64,000 nt of DNA from Cephalotus follicularis (GCA_001972305.1 BDDD01000430.1:248001-312000); one strand, 5' to 3'; counted from the first letter of the stretch, positions 32,154 through 44,194 are shown. The notes: generated from the letters alone by a model not told the origin. Numbers and translations are program-made.

Positions 32154-34968
32154 TGACAATCCAGGACCCAGCCCAGCTGGGATCCGTCGTGCCCACTACG
32201 AGGCCAAGCCTCCCATCAGAGACTCACATCGTAGGTTCAGCAGATCAGAGTTTCAGAAATACATTTTTTTTTAAACAGAAAAATTCTTCAAAACAAAAAA
32301 GTTTTCTTGAAAAACTTGAAAATAATTCTAAATCTTAAAATTTTACAAAAATCGGGCATGTAGTATTCGTTTATCGGAGTATGCCCCATGTAAAGAAAAA
32401 CACAGTTTATAATAATGGGCTCAGCCCTCAGCAACACACTCCCGAAGGAGGAAACAATTTATAAAATGGGCTCAGTCCTCAGCAGATCACAATTTAAAAG
32501 TAGAAAACAAGTAATGGGTTGGGCTCTGCCTCAACCATATTATCAAAATATAAATCAAAAACAGGGCTCAGCCCTTTTAAAATAAAACTAAAACATTTAT
32601 ATAACATATAAGTAATGCAGAATTTAAAACATTGATGCGGTGATGCTATGCATATGTTGACTCTGGTAGGCATGCCCTTGTAGTCTCACCTCAGCTGACA
32701 GACTGACTCCAGCTGACAGAGCTCAGCAGACTAACCTGTCAGAACTAAAAACAGAAAACAGAGGATGGGTTAGTCCACAGGACTAGTGAGATGGAACAAA
32801 AAGACTCCGCAAAGTTTTGCTTCCAATAAAATATACTTTTACAGAAATGTTACAACAAAATTATAAAAACAAACTTAAACAGAAGTTCAGAAACAGAATT
32901 AAATCCAGAATCTGATTTATAAAACAGAATATAAATTCAAAACCCATTTACAAAACAGATATTTCCATAAATCAGCAAAAAATCAGATCATTTCTTTCAA
33001 ACAGATTTAAATCCTCATATTTTTATACATATAATAGTAACAGAGTTTAAACATAAATAAATATATACAGATTCCATGGGTCTACTAGGTAAGGTTGACG
33101 TTTGGGCCCCGTCGGACTGAACGTCCAGCATAAATAGTGGCAATGACACCATCGTTTTAAAGTATCAAAACAGAAGGTCATGCACGTGTAGACAAAGCCT
33201 CTCATGAGCATTAGATATGTAACCAATACAATACCGAGATCACCATGCATCTAAACTTATTTAAACAAATTCAGCAGATTCAGAAATCATAATTTCTTCA
33301 GAACAGACTTAAAACAGATTTCAGACAGATACAGAAATCATCAACGTCATCAAAATAGATTTAAAACAGATTTAAACAGATAGATGAATCATTTTCCTCA
33401 TCATGTACAGATATAACTGAAAATAGTGTCATACTATGACTATCATCTTGCGAGCGTTTGAAAACATTAAAAGAAAGTTTCAGATATTAAAACTTAAACA
33501 TCTTTCAGAAACAGAGTAATCAAAAATCATTCAGATACAGAAATAAATAAGCGAACACGCTTATACATTCATAACATCAAAAACATTTCAGAGTAAAAAG
33601 GGTTAAATAAAGCGTTCCACTCACAGAACAGATGAGCGAGTCCCTTAACTGGTCGCCTCCATGGCCGACCTCAAAGGCAGGATCCTCTGCCAACAGACAG
33701 ACAGCAGACTATCAGAACTCAAACACGTACTAAGACATGCAAAACTTTATGCAATGAAATGCGTGCAGATGTTAGAAAACTAAAACCGATCAATACGGTT
33801 GACAGAACAGAAGTCATATTATTAAAAATATCTTTTAAACCTTCAATTTAAACATCCGTTCAAAAACATTAAAGTAAGTCCAAGCGGTTGTCCAGGTTAT
33901 CTAATTTCGAGTCATATAAGCAATTCAAGTTCATATACCACAGAAACAGATGCAGAACTACAGAATTCAACAGAAAACAGAACTAACGGGATAGAGTTCA
34001 GAATTTACCGAAAGTAGACAGAATGGGGCACAGAGTCAGAATCTCCGAGCTGAACGGGAACGGATCACGTCAACGCGGAGAACGGAGTTGGAGAAATGTC
34101 AGAAAATGGTCGCCAGAGGCTACTGGCGTATGGGCCCACGCGCCACCACTGGCCGGTGCGTGTCAGCCAAGCGTGGTCACCGGTCAGCCGTAGAGGTCGC
34201 ATCTGGTGAGTCAGAGCCCGGGGAGCACGGATCTGAAGCGCGTTGGTCATGGCGCTGTCGCATCTGACCTAAACAAACGGGTTGACCACGGCTGCCTTCG
34301 CCGCCGATCTGCATTGTCGGTGTCGTCACAGGTCAGGGCTGGTACCGTTCGAACGGTCGCGACGTCAGGAGTCCAAATCTGGGCTCGTCTTGCCGTGACG
34401 ATCACTGGAGACGCCGGAACGACGCAAAACAGAGACTGGGAGAGAAGAGCTCATCGAGCGCAAACGGAGAGGTTGTCGGTATTGAGGCTGGGCCCGGTGT
34501 GTTCAGGAGACCAAGGCGGTCATGTCGGTACCTTCGCCGGTGTCAGATCGGCACTGACGCCGGTGGCAAAAGGCAGAGAGAGACGGGAGAAAAGAGAGAG
34601 AAAGTCGATGAGAGAGACAGAAATGGCAAAAATGAGAAATTTTTGGCATTTCCCTTATATATTCAACTCAAAACGGACTGGGTTTTGTCCAGAATTTAAC
34701 CGATACAGACAAAAATTGGATGTTTAAGACATGTCACTTGGGCTATTTTTTTGAATTAGCAGTCATTTAAAAAAAAGATCATTTAATTTATGGAAAAGAA
34801 AATTAATTTCTTATGCAGAAAACCATCAGAATAAAATCATAAAAATTTATTAATGCCATGATGCATATGTAACAATTGTCAGAAAAATAGACTAACAGAC
34901 AGACAGACAGACAGACAGAAGCCCCATAGGCTCACAGACACAGACCATACTAGGACACAGATGTCACA
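32154..34968 (-). mobile_element. LARD copy d, 5' LTR
   Basis: It runs from TGACAATCCAGGACC to ACAGATGTCACA (2,815 bp). The TATA box TATATAAGGG lies on the minus strand (plus 34652-34661), about 310 bp inside the LTR. That leaves a short U3 and about 2.5 kb of transcribed R/U5, including a CT-rich leader (34560-34625) and a GC-rich block (about 34040-34560). Confidence 0.9.
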
Positions 34969-34973
34969 ATAGG

Positions 34974-35475
34974 AGTGTATGTTTGGGTTAAAGTTTTGTA
35001 TATATGCCGGTATGGGATGATTATATATATAAATTTGTTAACCACAATTGTTACTATACATATATGATGACATGCATATATACTTGCGATATTTGTTCAT
35101 ATCGTAAGCATGTAGTTGTTTTCTACAAGGCCGTATAGCCGACTCATCCTTTAGGATTTGGACACCTTTATGTGATAAGGTTTAGATGGAGCAAGGGTAA
35201 GTGGCAGTGATCAACAACCATTAAGCGTAGAGATGCATGAAGCAAGGTGTTCAAGGATGATGTCCTATCATGGATTTTATTTGATGTATAAGCTTGTATT
35301 GTAAAACAACAGGTTTATATGAATATTTAAAAGCATTTGAATGGATTTACGCATATTTGTATTCATATGTATTAAATTTTGAAGTTTTTATGGTTTTCCG
35401 TCGTATGGAATAGATTTAACTAATATTCAACTTAAGGATTAAGAGATTGATTATGATTGAGGTGACGAAAGGTGC
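34974..35475 (+). other. Remainder of chromovirus-like LTR and unclassified sequence
   Basis: Sequence resumes after LARD copy d. ACAAGGCCGTATAGCC near 35128 resembles ACAAGGCCGTGTAGCC in the Tekay LTR (about 12367), which supports an LTR origin. The LTR end is not recognised and no gene is seen. Confidence 0.45.
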
Positions 35476-35479
35476 AGGC

Positions 35480-36660
35480 AGGCATCTTACCTTTAAGGCT
35501 TCATTACTTTCAAATATGGGTATGCCTTCGAAAACATTCTTCCTTGTGAGGCAAGGTACCCTTTGAAGCTTCATTACATTATAAGGTCAGTTTGTCTTCA
35601 AAGATATTCTTACATGTGAGGCAATGTTGGCACATTGCCTTTGAGGCTTCCTTACTTTCGAAGGTGGGTATGCCTTCAAAGATATTCTTGCATTTGAGGA
35701 AAGGTTTCACCTTAACTTTGAGGCTTCACTACCTTCTAAGGTGGCCTTTGAAGATATTCTTGCCTATGAGACAAGGATGGCACCTTGCTTGTGAGGCTTC
35801 ATGTTTAGCATAAAAATGTGTGATTTTAATGATTTATTTATTATATTTTTATGCTTGGAATAGACTACTTTGGGTGTGTTATATTGATTTTCAGGTACAA
35901 GTACTGAATGACCAAAGTGCAAAAATACTATCCAAAAATGTGCAAATTGGAGCTTAAAAGAGTAAAGATTGAAGAATGGATAAATTCAGCAGAAATAGAA
36001 AGTTTAGATTTTTGCCATATTTTTAACCGCTTTTTAATTATATTTTCTCTTAGTTTTTATTTATTGCTTTAATTAGTTTTAATTTGCACGTGTTATTTTC
36101 TATTATTTTATTTTAGTCCGTTATTTTATTTTATTTATTTATTTCCTGTTTTCAATTATTTTATTATTTTGGCATAATTAGGAGTAGATTTTAATAGTTT
36201 ATCTCTTGAAATTTGGTATACTCCGCCTAGGTTGGATAAATTATAACTAGTTTACATTTCTCTGCGTTCGACCCGTTACTGCGTGATCCGTGCACTTGCG
36301 GCCATAAATTTTAAAACATTCTTTTTACGTGAACACTTCATTATTTTCGAAGGTGAGTATGCCATTGAAGATATTCTTGCCTTTGATACCTTCGACGATG
36401 GATATGCCTTCAAAGATATTCTTGTTTGTGAGGCAAGGTGGACACCCTAACTTTGAGGCTTCATTACCTTCAAATGTTGGTATGCCTTTGAAGATATTTT
36501 TATTAGTAAGGCAAGGTTGGCACCTTCACCTTAAGGCTTTGTTACATTCGAGAAGGTATGTCTTCAAAGATATTCTTGTCTGTAAGGCAAGTTTGGCACC
36601 TTGACTTTGAGGCTTCATTACCATCAAAGATAGGTATTTCGAAGATATTCTTGAACTATT
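35480..36660. repeat. Tandem array, ~75-80 bp unit, about eight diverged copies, split by a solo LTR
   Basis: The unit reads roughly GAGGCTTCATTACCTTCGAA, GGTGGGTATGCCTTC, AAGATATTCTTG, then TGAGGCAAGGTTGGCACC. Units lie at 35490-35801 and 36336-36660; the solo LTR 35802-36335 sits inside one unit. Short open frames across the array are by-products of the repeat. Confidence 0.85.
35802..36335. mobile_element. Solo LTR, 534 bp, with target duplication CTTCA
   Basis: It runs from TGTTTAGCATAAAAATGTG to TTTTTACGTGAACA. CTTCA occurs on both sides (35797-35801 and 36336-36340) and the tandem unit is restored when the LTR is removed. The part with CTGCGTTCGACCCGTTACTG and GTGCACTTGCGG resembles LTR-end regions of Tat/Athila-type Gypsy elements; that assignment is tentative. 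Confidence 0.85.
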
Positions 36661-37309
36661 TCAAATTTTTAGCTTTTTGGAAAGATTGCATTTTTGAACT
36701 TCAAAGCACTTTTTCATATTTTCTTTGGTGAGCTCTTGGGATGATAACGAGAAAGGAGATGAGGATGATGATGCGCCCCAGTCTTAGTTCTCCTTATATT
36801 TGTTGTCTGTATTTTCTCCTCGTAGGAGTTTTTCTTTGCAACCTCTGAACTTTATTTGGGCTTCGACCATTGTTTTCTAACATTTTTATTTTGTTGAGTT
36901 TGCGCTTTTGTGACTCATGGAATTTCTTGAAACGTTTGTAGTTTCATTTGTTGATTTTGAGAATTGTTGTGTCTTTACTTGCTCTATTTTCAACCATTAT
37001 TAAGCCTTGAATGGTTTGACAACCGTTTATAGGTTTTGGTCGAGCCTTGGACAGTTTTTGAAACCGTTTTAGGCAGTTTTCATAACTACTTGTAGAGGCT
37101 TTGCTCGACCAATTTAGCCATTTTTTGAACTGACTTGACAAATTGTAGACAATATGACATGAAAAAGGAATGTTCATTTAATCATTGAAATAAAGCAAGT
37201 GTGACAGGAGATCCTAATAAGAAGTCCTAAGAAACAAAGATCCTAACAATCTCATCACTCCTATGTTCTACCTCTGTTGTCCTTCAATGACATCTATTGG
37301 TAGAATTTA
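36661..37309. other. Unclassified degraded sequence within Tat-type element
   Basis: The stretch includes GATGATGATGCGCCCC and imperfect repeats around ACCGTTTATAGGTTTTGGTCGAGCC. A 77-codon minus-strand frame (36944-37177) has no motif I recognise. It may be what remains of the pol region or its replacement. Confidence 0.35.
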
Positions 37310-37935
37310 TGCAATTTTTTTGGAAGTTATAGGCATGTCTGTGGCAGTCTATGCAGATACTTTGAAATAGGACTGTAAGAACTTATCTCTTCCAAAAAAG
37401 AACCGATGTGCATGACCTCATTATGGTCATCTTCGAAGAGCTGGACTAGAGATCGTTTCTCTCCAAGTTTTCCTCTTTGCTCAAGTGCGGAGTCTCTTAG
37501 GTCTTGTATTTCGATTTGTATAGACACTATTTGGCCTTATGCTTTAGTGCGGTTAAATAGTACTACCTAGACTTTTTTTTTTGTCTCCACAAACTTCTTT
37601 AACTCCACAGTTGGTTGAAACCTCATCTTCATGTGGAAGTCGATACAACTACACTTAGTGCGTTAAGGCTCGACCTACCCATAATCATGTGGTATGCTGA
37701 ATGGAGTTTAACAACAAAGAACTTCACCATTTTCGTTGATTGGTAAGGTGCAATCCCCGATGTGAATGGTAACCTAATTGATCCTTCAAATTGTATAAGC
37801 TATCCCAAGAACCCATAGACAAGAGAGTTTATAAACTTTAGCACATGAGCTTCCATTGTCAATGAAGACCTTTTTAATTTCATAGTTTGTGACAGCAAGA
37901 GTGACAACGATTACATCATCACTTCAAAAAAGTGA
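37310..37935 (-). pseudogene. Tat-type protease and start of pol, ruined
   Basis: On the minus strand the protease shows VFIDNGSS, the D-N-G-type active site of the Tat lineage, at about 37860-37890, and later YHMIMGR..LNAL, the usual protease end. The frame 37327-37527 then resembles the linker before reverse transcriptase (LFEDDHNEVMHIGSFLEE). Several stops and frameshifts are present; reverse transcriptase itself is absent. Confidence 0.65.
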
Positions 37936-39480
37936 TTACAATGTTTGTCTTCGGTTTCTTATTCGGACCAAAGGCAGTTGAAACCTGACGAGTTTAGGCC
38001 TTGCGAGATGTCGTGATTGTGCCTTCTGCGACAAAGCCTCCATATATAGTGTGAATAACTCTCACAATAGCTTGTTGCTGATTATTGGCCTTCGTGTTTA
38101 TGGAGCATCGAGGCTTTTCTTCATTCTTCTTTGGGCTTTCATTAATGTAGGCTTTTAGGTAGCCACTTTGAATCAGGGCCTCAATCTCTTCTTTAAGATG
38201 TCTATAGTTTTTGGATTCATGCCCATGACCCTACGGAATTAGGAATAACATTCGCGATCCATTTTATTTGGACTTAAGTTTCTCAAACCACCAAATATAT
38301 GATTCTGAGAACTCCAATAGGATGTCACTCCTTGCCATTGTGAGAGGAGTGTATCTCCTAGACCTTATATTTAAGCTTGATTCCTGATTATTTGATTGGA
38401 TTCATTGGAACACATTGCCTTTCAGCTTAGCTCATCTGTCCCTTTCCTTTTTCTTGAATATCTGCTTTCATATATCTCTTTTTGAGTCGACATTGTCTCT
38501 TAAGCATTGATCTTTTCCCTAGTCATCCATTCAGCCAAAGTCTGGGGTGGTCTCTTAGAGAGCAAAAGGCTAAAGCTAAGTACTTAAGCACATTCATCAT
38601 CACAACAAGGGCTACTGAAGAGTCTAAATCTTGCACCTCGAGAGCTTTGTTGTTGAAGTACTCTCGAAGGTATCTACCTGCCTTTTGCCTAACAAACATC
38701 AACAAGGCTAGTGTAGTGTGGCTACAAGGCATGCTTATGAAATGGTTTACGAAATACTACCTCAACTGACTAAAGGATTCAATTGACCTTGGTGTGAGTT
38801 TTGAGTGCCAAACTCATGCAGCGGTCTTAAGAGTAGCTGGGAAGGCCATACACATAATCTCATCCAGGAACCTATATAACAACATTCATGGACTTGAAGT
38901 TCTCAATGGGGTCGATCAGATCTGCAGCACCATCATATTGCTTGATGGTTGGGATCTTGAAGCCTTTTGGAAGGGGAGCCATTAAAAAATCCATAGTGAA
39001 TAGTGGCTCGTTATCGAGTATGTACTCATCCTTCTTATCTGTCATCTATCCGTCGAGTTTCTTGTTCATCTCGTCAAATTGACGATTAACCTCTATGCTT
39101 ATTGATCTGCGAGGTCTAGATCGGACTGGATAAGGACTAGACCAGTCTGTTTCATGAAGGCTGGAAATAGAATAAGAGAGGTCATCCCCTCTCTCTTCCC
39201 TCCAATATTTATACCCTTAAGGGCGCGGTTCTTCATCCCTTCCCGAGGTTTCCACCAACCCTCCGACCTGGACAGTGAGGGCGCTAGTTGCACATTTAGT
39301 TCATTTAATTTTGGCTACATTTGCGAGGGCCTCGAGAGTCTGTTGGGATTAACAATCAACACCATTAAGCTCAGAGTCATATGAGTGAATGCGAGAACTA
39401 GAATGCCTGGAAGTGTCAGTTTGGTCTTCGTGCTCGTTGTTTCAATTTGGTTACTATGGTGAGTAGTCTTGCTTGTAGGA
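37936..39480 (-). pseudogene. Tat-type gag, ruined
   Basis: On the minus strand, 38520-38740 encodes a capsid segment (VRQKAGRYLREYFN, then LEVQDLD). 38110-38290 encodes a nucleocapsid-type segment (CHGHESKNYRHLKEEIEALI) followed by GYLKAYI. These are typical of Tat/Retand gag. Stops and frameshifts break it throughout. The 5' end merges into the leader near 39480-39565. Confidence 0.7.
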
Positions 39481-39565
39481 ACCTTCTTTGGTGTCACGAT
39501 CTTATTTCGAAAGAATAGGAATTGTCCACTAAGATCTCAGATTCCCATAGACGATGCCAATCAAT

Positions 39566-39953
39566 TGCTGTAAAAATACAGAGAGCTTTGAGAAAATGTT
39601 GATTTTGAAGACCTACACCAAGGAAAGAGATCGAAAATTGTGATTGTAGTGATCTTTAGAAGGGGACTCTCCTATGCCAAAGTCATATGAGTTTTCGTAA
39701 GACAGTAGTAGAGAGTTTAAGTATGAGCGTGAATATTCCTACCTGAGGTGTGCTCCCTTTATTTACAATGATAGGTTGTGGTGTACGATAAAATTTTGGA
39801 TACCTCATGTTGATCACGAGATCTTATTGGTAATCTAATTTAAATCAGTTTAAGTATCATATTTTAATCAGGTTTGGATCACTTCATGAAACTAATCTTT
39901 AATTGAGTATCATGTGTCACCAGTTTAATTGGTGACTGAATTTTATCTCATCA
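39566..39953 (-). mobile_element. 5' LTR of gutted Tat-type element
   Basis: It runs from TGCTGTAAAAATACAG to TTATCTCATCA. To its left the plus strand shows TTCCCATAGACGATGCCAA (about 39542-39560), the complement of a Tat-like primer region. Identity with the left LTR is moderate, so the insertion is old. Confidence 0.7.
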
Positions 39954-40225
39954 TATAATAACACATTGCCCGTGGTCATTTAATATAGCCGTGTTGCCCT
40001 CTTGTATGCGAGTTTACAAAATATGAAGTTTTATTCACACCCAAAATATAACTGAAAAATAAAAATAAAAATAAAAAGTAGTTGACCCACACATATATTA
40101 TGTATGGACAAGGTGGTTTTAGAATTAAACTAGAGAACTCGGATTCCATTCTCACTGTAGCTAACATTATATGTGATGTGTGAATTATCTCAATTAACAA
40201 TTGATGAAAGAAACTTATGGGTTTG
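39954..40225. other. Host spacer
   Basis: AT-rich sequence between the Tat-type and Copia insertions. No gene is seen; a 74-codon minus-strand frame has no motif. Confidence 0.5.
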
Positions 40226-40433
40226 TGTTGTAAACTTAAGACATTAACTCATAAAGGAAGATAAAGAGATTTAAAGAGAAAGTGAGAGAGAATAAGAGAT
40301 TTTATTATTATGAATTCATTAACTTCTTCATAACAATACATTCCTATTTATAGGAGTTTAGAGGGGCTTGTTGGAATAGTGTTTGGTTGTTAGAATAGTA
40401 ATTCACTATTCATTTGTTGACAATTTTATAATA
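40226..40433 (-). mobile_element. 3' LTR of short-LTR Copia element
   Basis: It runs from TGTTGTAAACTTAAG to ACAATTTTATAATA. The TATA box (CTATAAATAGG on the minus strand) is near 40349-40360. Confidence 0.85.
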
Positions 40434-40572
40434 CTCCCCCTTGAAGTTATATTCCATATTACTATGATTGTCTCGTTAAAACCTTGCTAGGAAAAACCCA
40501 TTAGGATAAAAACATTTGCGAAGGAAAAAGAGTACAGTCTCCCCCTGAAACAAAACTTCACAAGTTGTTAAA

Positions 40573-41345
40573 ACTGTATTAATGAAGATCTTTAATCTGA
40601 CGCATCCCAATATCATGTCTGAGCTTCTTGAATATAGTACCTGGTAATGCCTTCGTAAATAAATCCTCTAAATTGTCATTTGATCGGATTTGTTGTACAT
40701 CAATATCACCATTTTTCTGAAACTCATGGGTGTAGAAGAATTTTGGTGAAATATGTTTCGTTCGATCACCCTAGATATATCCTCCTCCGAGTTGTGTAAT
40801 ACAAGCAGCATTATCTTCATATATTACTGTGGGATTATTTCTAATCGAGGATAGTCCACATGATTCTTGTATATGTTGAATTATTGATCTCAACCATATA
40901 CATTTTCGGCTTGCTTCATGAATTGCAATGATCTCTGAATGATTTGAAGAAGTTGCTGTCATTGTCTGTTTTGTTGATCGCCATGATATAGCAGTGTCAC
41001 AAAAGGTAAAAACATAACCAGTTTGTGATCTTGTTTTATGTGGATCAGATAAGTATCTTGCATCAGCATATCCAATCAATGTTGATTTTGTTCCCCTTGG
41101 ATAAAATAGACCCATATCAGGGCTTCCATGCAGATAGCGTATTATGTGCTTAATCCCATTCTAGCGTCTTCTTGTAGGTGTAGAGCTATATCTTGCTAGC
41201 AAATTAACGAAAAATGCAATATCAGGTCTTGTGCAATTTACAAGATACAATAGTGATCCAATTGTGCTAAGATAAGGGACTTCAGGTCCGAGAATTTCTT
41301 CCCCTTCTTCTTGAGGACGAAATGGATCTTTCTTGACATCAAGAG
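40573..41345 (-). pseudogene. Copia RNase H, broken
   Basis: The clear part is 41115-40771: YADARYLSDPHKTRSQTGY, TAISWRSTKQ, ATSSNHSEI, and YEDNAACITQL. A TAG at about 40769-40771 stops the frame. The protein's usual end (DRTKHI, FTKALP) continues to about 40573. Catalytic residues D (YADA), E (HSEI) and D (YEDN) are still visible. Confidence 0.8.
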
Positions 41346-41960
41346 ATCAGACGACCATTGGAGTGCTTAGAGGGTAAGCTTTGTCCATGTTGAATCGACT
41401 AATAACCTTTTCAGTGTATGTGGATTGATGGATGAAGATCCCAGATGATATGTGCTCCACCTGTATACCAAGACAAAACTTTATTTTTCCAAGATCTTTC
41501 ATTTCAAACTCACATTTTAAATAGGTCGCAGTCTTTGTAAGTTCTTCAAAAGTACCTACAAGATTTAAGTCATCCACATATACTGCAATAGTAGCAAATC
41601 CATCGTTAGAATTTTTTGATAAAAATACATGTACATATTTGATCATTTGTATACCCTTCTTTTATTAAATATTCACTTAGTCGATTGTATCACATTCGAC
41701 CAAATTGTTTCAATCCATACAACGAACGTTGTAGCTTAATTGAATACATGTGGCGAGATTTGTTCGATTCAAGAACTTTAAATCCATCAGGAATTCTCAT
41801 ATATATGTCACTATCAAGTGATCCATATAAGTATGCTGTTACTACGTCCATAAGACGAGTTTCACGTCCGTTTGAAGTAGCCATACTAATTAGGAATCGA
41901 AAAGTGATTCCATCCATAACTGGAGAATATGTTTCTTGGTAATCAATACATGGTCTCTGT
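41346..41960 (-). pseudogene. Copia reverse transcriptase, broken
   Basis: Two open pieces (41917-41690 and 41646-41347) hold LMDVVTAYLYGSLD, SLYGLKQFGRM, and the catalytic YVDD in IAVYVDDLNLVG, then CEFEMKDLG and STPM. A frameshift lies between them near 41650-41690. Confidence 0.85.
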
Positions 41961-42729
41961 GAGAACCCTTGAGCTACAAGCCTTACTTTTTATCTCACTA
42001 TTTCATTTTTATCATTTCGTTTTTGAACAAATATCCACCTGAATCCAACAGGGGTTACCCCATTTGGTGTTTGAATTATTGGTCCAAATACTTCTCGTTT
42101 GGACAAAGATTACAACTCGGTTTGTATTGCATCTTTCCATTTTGGCCAATTATTTCTTTGTTGACATTGTTCAACACTTTGTGGTTCAGGATCCATAACA
42201 GGATTTGCAATATCCAATGCAACGACATAGACAAACATGTCATTAACTATAATATCATCTCGATTCCATATTTGTTCATTATGTGCATAATTAATCGAGA
42301 CTTCTTGATTTTGAAATCACACAGCCTCTTCAGGGCTTTGTACTCTCTCTGGAGTCAATGTGGGTTCTGGAAATAACACATTATCTTGTGTTAATGCTAT
42401 TTCAGGGTTTTGTACACCACCCTTATTTGCCTTTCGTTTTCGTTGCACAATATCTTTAGCACCAATTGGTCTACCACGTTTCAACTGTGGTTTAGACTTT
42501 AATATATCGATTGAGCTTTCACTAGTTTTAGATATATTAATTCTTGCTGGAGCATTCACAGCTGGTATATAAGATTTTACCGCTTTTTGAGCATCATTAA
42601 ATGCATCTAGCATTTGATTAGCAATATTTTACAAATTAATGATCCTTTGAACTTGTAGTTCACATACATTTGTACGTGAATCAAAATAATGTAATCTTGA
42701 TGCTTTCCATGAATTTTCATTTTCATTTT
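41961..42729 (-). pseudogene. Linker between Copia integrase and reverse transcriptase, broken
   Basis: It includes the frame 42613-42317 (KRGRPIGAKDIVQRKRKAN) typical of the basic linker in this Copia group. No enzymatic motif is expected here. Multiple stops. Confidence 0.65.
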
Positions 42730-43705
42730 TCAATAAAATCTTTTTTTCCCTAACACTGAGAAAACCAATTCATCAAAGTGACAGTCTGTATAACGTGCAG
42801 TAAACATGTCACCTGTTAATGGCTCAAGATATCTTATAATTGATGGAGAATCAAATCCCACACAAACGCCAAGTCTGCGTTGTGGTCCCATCTTAATCCG
42901 CTGAGTAGGTGAAATAGGGACATAAACTACACATCCAAACACTCTTAAGTGGGATATGTTTGGTTCTTGACGAAGAACAAGTTGCAATGGAGAATATTTA
43001 TGATATGCAGTCAGTCTTATCCGTATAAGAGCCGCAGCATGCAATATCGCATGTCCCCAAGCTGAAATGGGTAACTTTGACTTCATTAATAAAGGACGAG
43101 TAATCAATTGAAGTCTCTTTAGAAGAGATTCGGCTAACCCATTTTGGGTATGTACGTGAGGAACAGGATGTTCAATGGCAATTCCTATTGCCATGCAATA
43201 TTCATCAAATGCTTTGGAACAAAATTCAGTAGCATTATCTAGCCGAATATACTTTATAGGATGATCTGGAAATTGTGCTCGCAATTTTATTTATTTGAGC
43301 CAACAGTCTCGTAAATGCAACATTGCGAGTTGAAAGTAAGCATACATGCGACCTTCTTATCGATGCATCTATTAAGACCATGAAATACCAAAATCGTCCA
43401 GATGGTGGATTAATCGGTCCACATATATCTGCTTGAATTCTCTCTAAGAATTTTGGAGATTCTACATCCACTTTTGTTGTAGATGGTCTTATAATGAGTT
43501 TTCCTTGCGAACAAGCAACGCAATGATTTTCATTATTCAATAGCATTTTCTGCTTTTTAAGTGGATGGCCATGTGAACTTTCAATGATTCGACTTATCAT
43601 TGTCACACCTGGGTGGCCTAGCCGTTCATGCCAAATCATGAACCCTTTTAAGTCTATGACTTTTGAATCCACAACATTATGAGATTCAATTGCTCTAATT
43701 TTCAT
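42730..43705 (-). pseudogene. Copia integrase, broken
   Basis: 43705-43235 has the zinc-binding part (HERLGHPGVTMISRII, HCVACSQGK) and the first part of the core (ADICGPINPPSGRFWYFMVLID). 43284-42730 continues with RLDNATEFCSKAFDEYC, HTQNGLAESLLKR and VFGCVVYVP. Acidic residues at the DDE positions (ADI, LDN, AES) are visible. One frameshift joins the two pieces at about 43240-43280. Confidence 0.85.
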
Positions 43706-43753
43706 AATGTATAGCCCATAAGAAAGCCTAGGGAGTTTCTCAAATATTTGTTT

Positions 43754-44104
43754 TCAGCCGGAAGCATTACCAGTGATATAAAGATATTCTTTGTCATTTT
43801 CATTTGTAGTTTCAATATGATAACCATTAAGGCGAATATCTTTGAAACTAAGCAAGTTTCTTCTAGACTTTGTCGAATATAAAGCATCTGTGATACGCAT
43901 TTGTGTTCCATTTGATAACACAAAGCTGGCCATCCCAGAACCTTCAATTAGGTCTGATGTACCAGAAATTGTTCCAACATTAGCCTTTGCTATTGTTAAA
44001 TGTGAAAAATATTTTTCATTCTGGAGTATTGTGTGTGTCATTGCACTGTCAGCTATGCATATATCTCCAATATCCATTGTATGATGATCTATAGATAAAA
44101 ACAC
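43754..44104 (-). pseudogene. Copia aspartic protease, broken
   Basis: The active-site region reads CIADSAMTHTIL. In this Copia group the loop is D-S-A-T-T-H, so the change here is T to M rather than loss of the aspartate. The frame ends RNLLSFKDIRLNGYHIET...EYLYITGNASG with a stop, where integrase should follow in the same polyprotein. Confidence 0.8.
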
Positions 44105-44194
44105 ACATGTTATTAATAAATATAACTATGTTATATTTAACATCATAAGCACTTTATTCAAAAGTGATAAACATTAAAACAATAGCACATAACA

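Larger units (their letters stand above)
27814..34968 (-). mobile_element. LARD copy d, complete non-coding LTR element (7,155 bp)
   Basis: Two LTRs of 2.8 kb flank a 1,535-bp non-coding centre, with perfect 5-bp target duplications ATAGG (27809-27813 and 34969-34973). The primer site TGGTATCAGAGCC (plus 32138-32150) and the polypurine tract (plus 30619-30634) set it on the minus strand. No protein domain is found on either strand, so all enzymes must come from another element. LTR ends TGTGACAT...GTCA and the AATTTCG(G)GGACGAAATTC segment before the polypurine tract resemble Tekay-type chromoviruses, the likely helper or ancestor. Confidence 0.9.
24076..39953 (-). mobile_element. Gutted Tat-type Gypsy element, minus strand, with nested insertions
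   Basis: Related LTRs lie at 24076-24471 and 39566-39953. The right one is followed (on the minus strand) by TTGGCATCGTCTATGGGAA, like the Tat primer region, and then by a ruined gag and protease. The left one is preceded by a polypurine-like tract. Flanks GATAA (24071-24075) and TATAA (39954-39958) match at four of five bases. Reverse transcriptase, RNase H and integrase are not recognisable. Between 24864 and 36660 lie other elements and repeats. Whether every part between the LTRs belongs to one insertion is inferred. Confidence 0.6.

Noticed and set aside
36329..36604. Repetitive frame encoding MPLKIFLPL-like units
   Set aside because: It is the translation of the 75-80-bp tandem array. 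Unit lengths differ by numbers that are not multiples of three, so no frame runs through all units.
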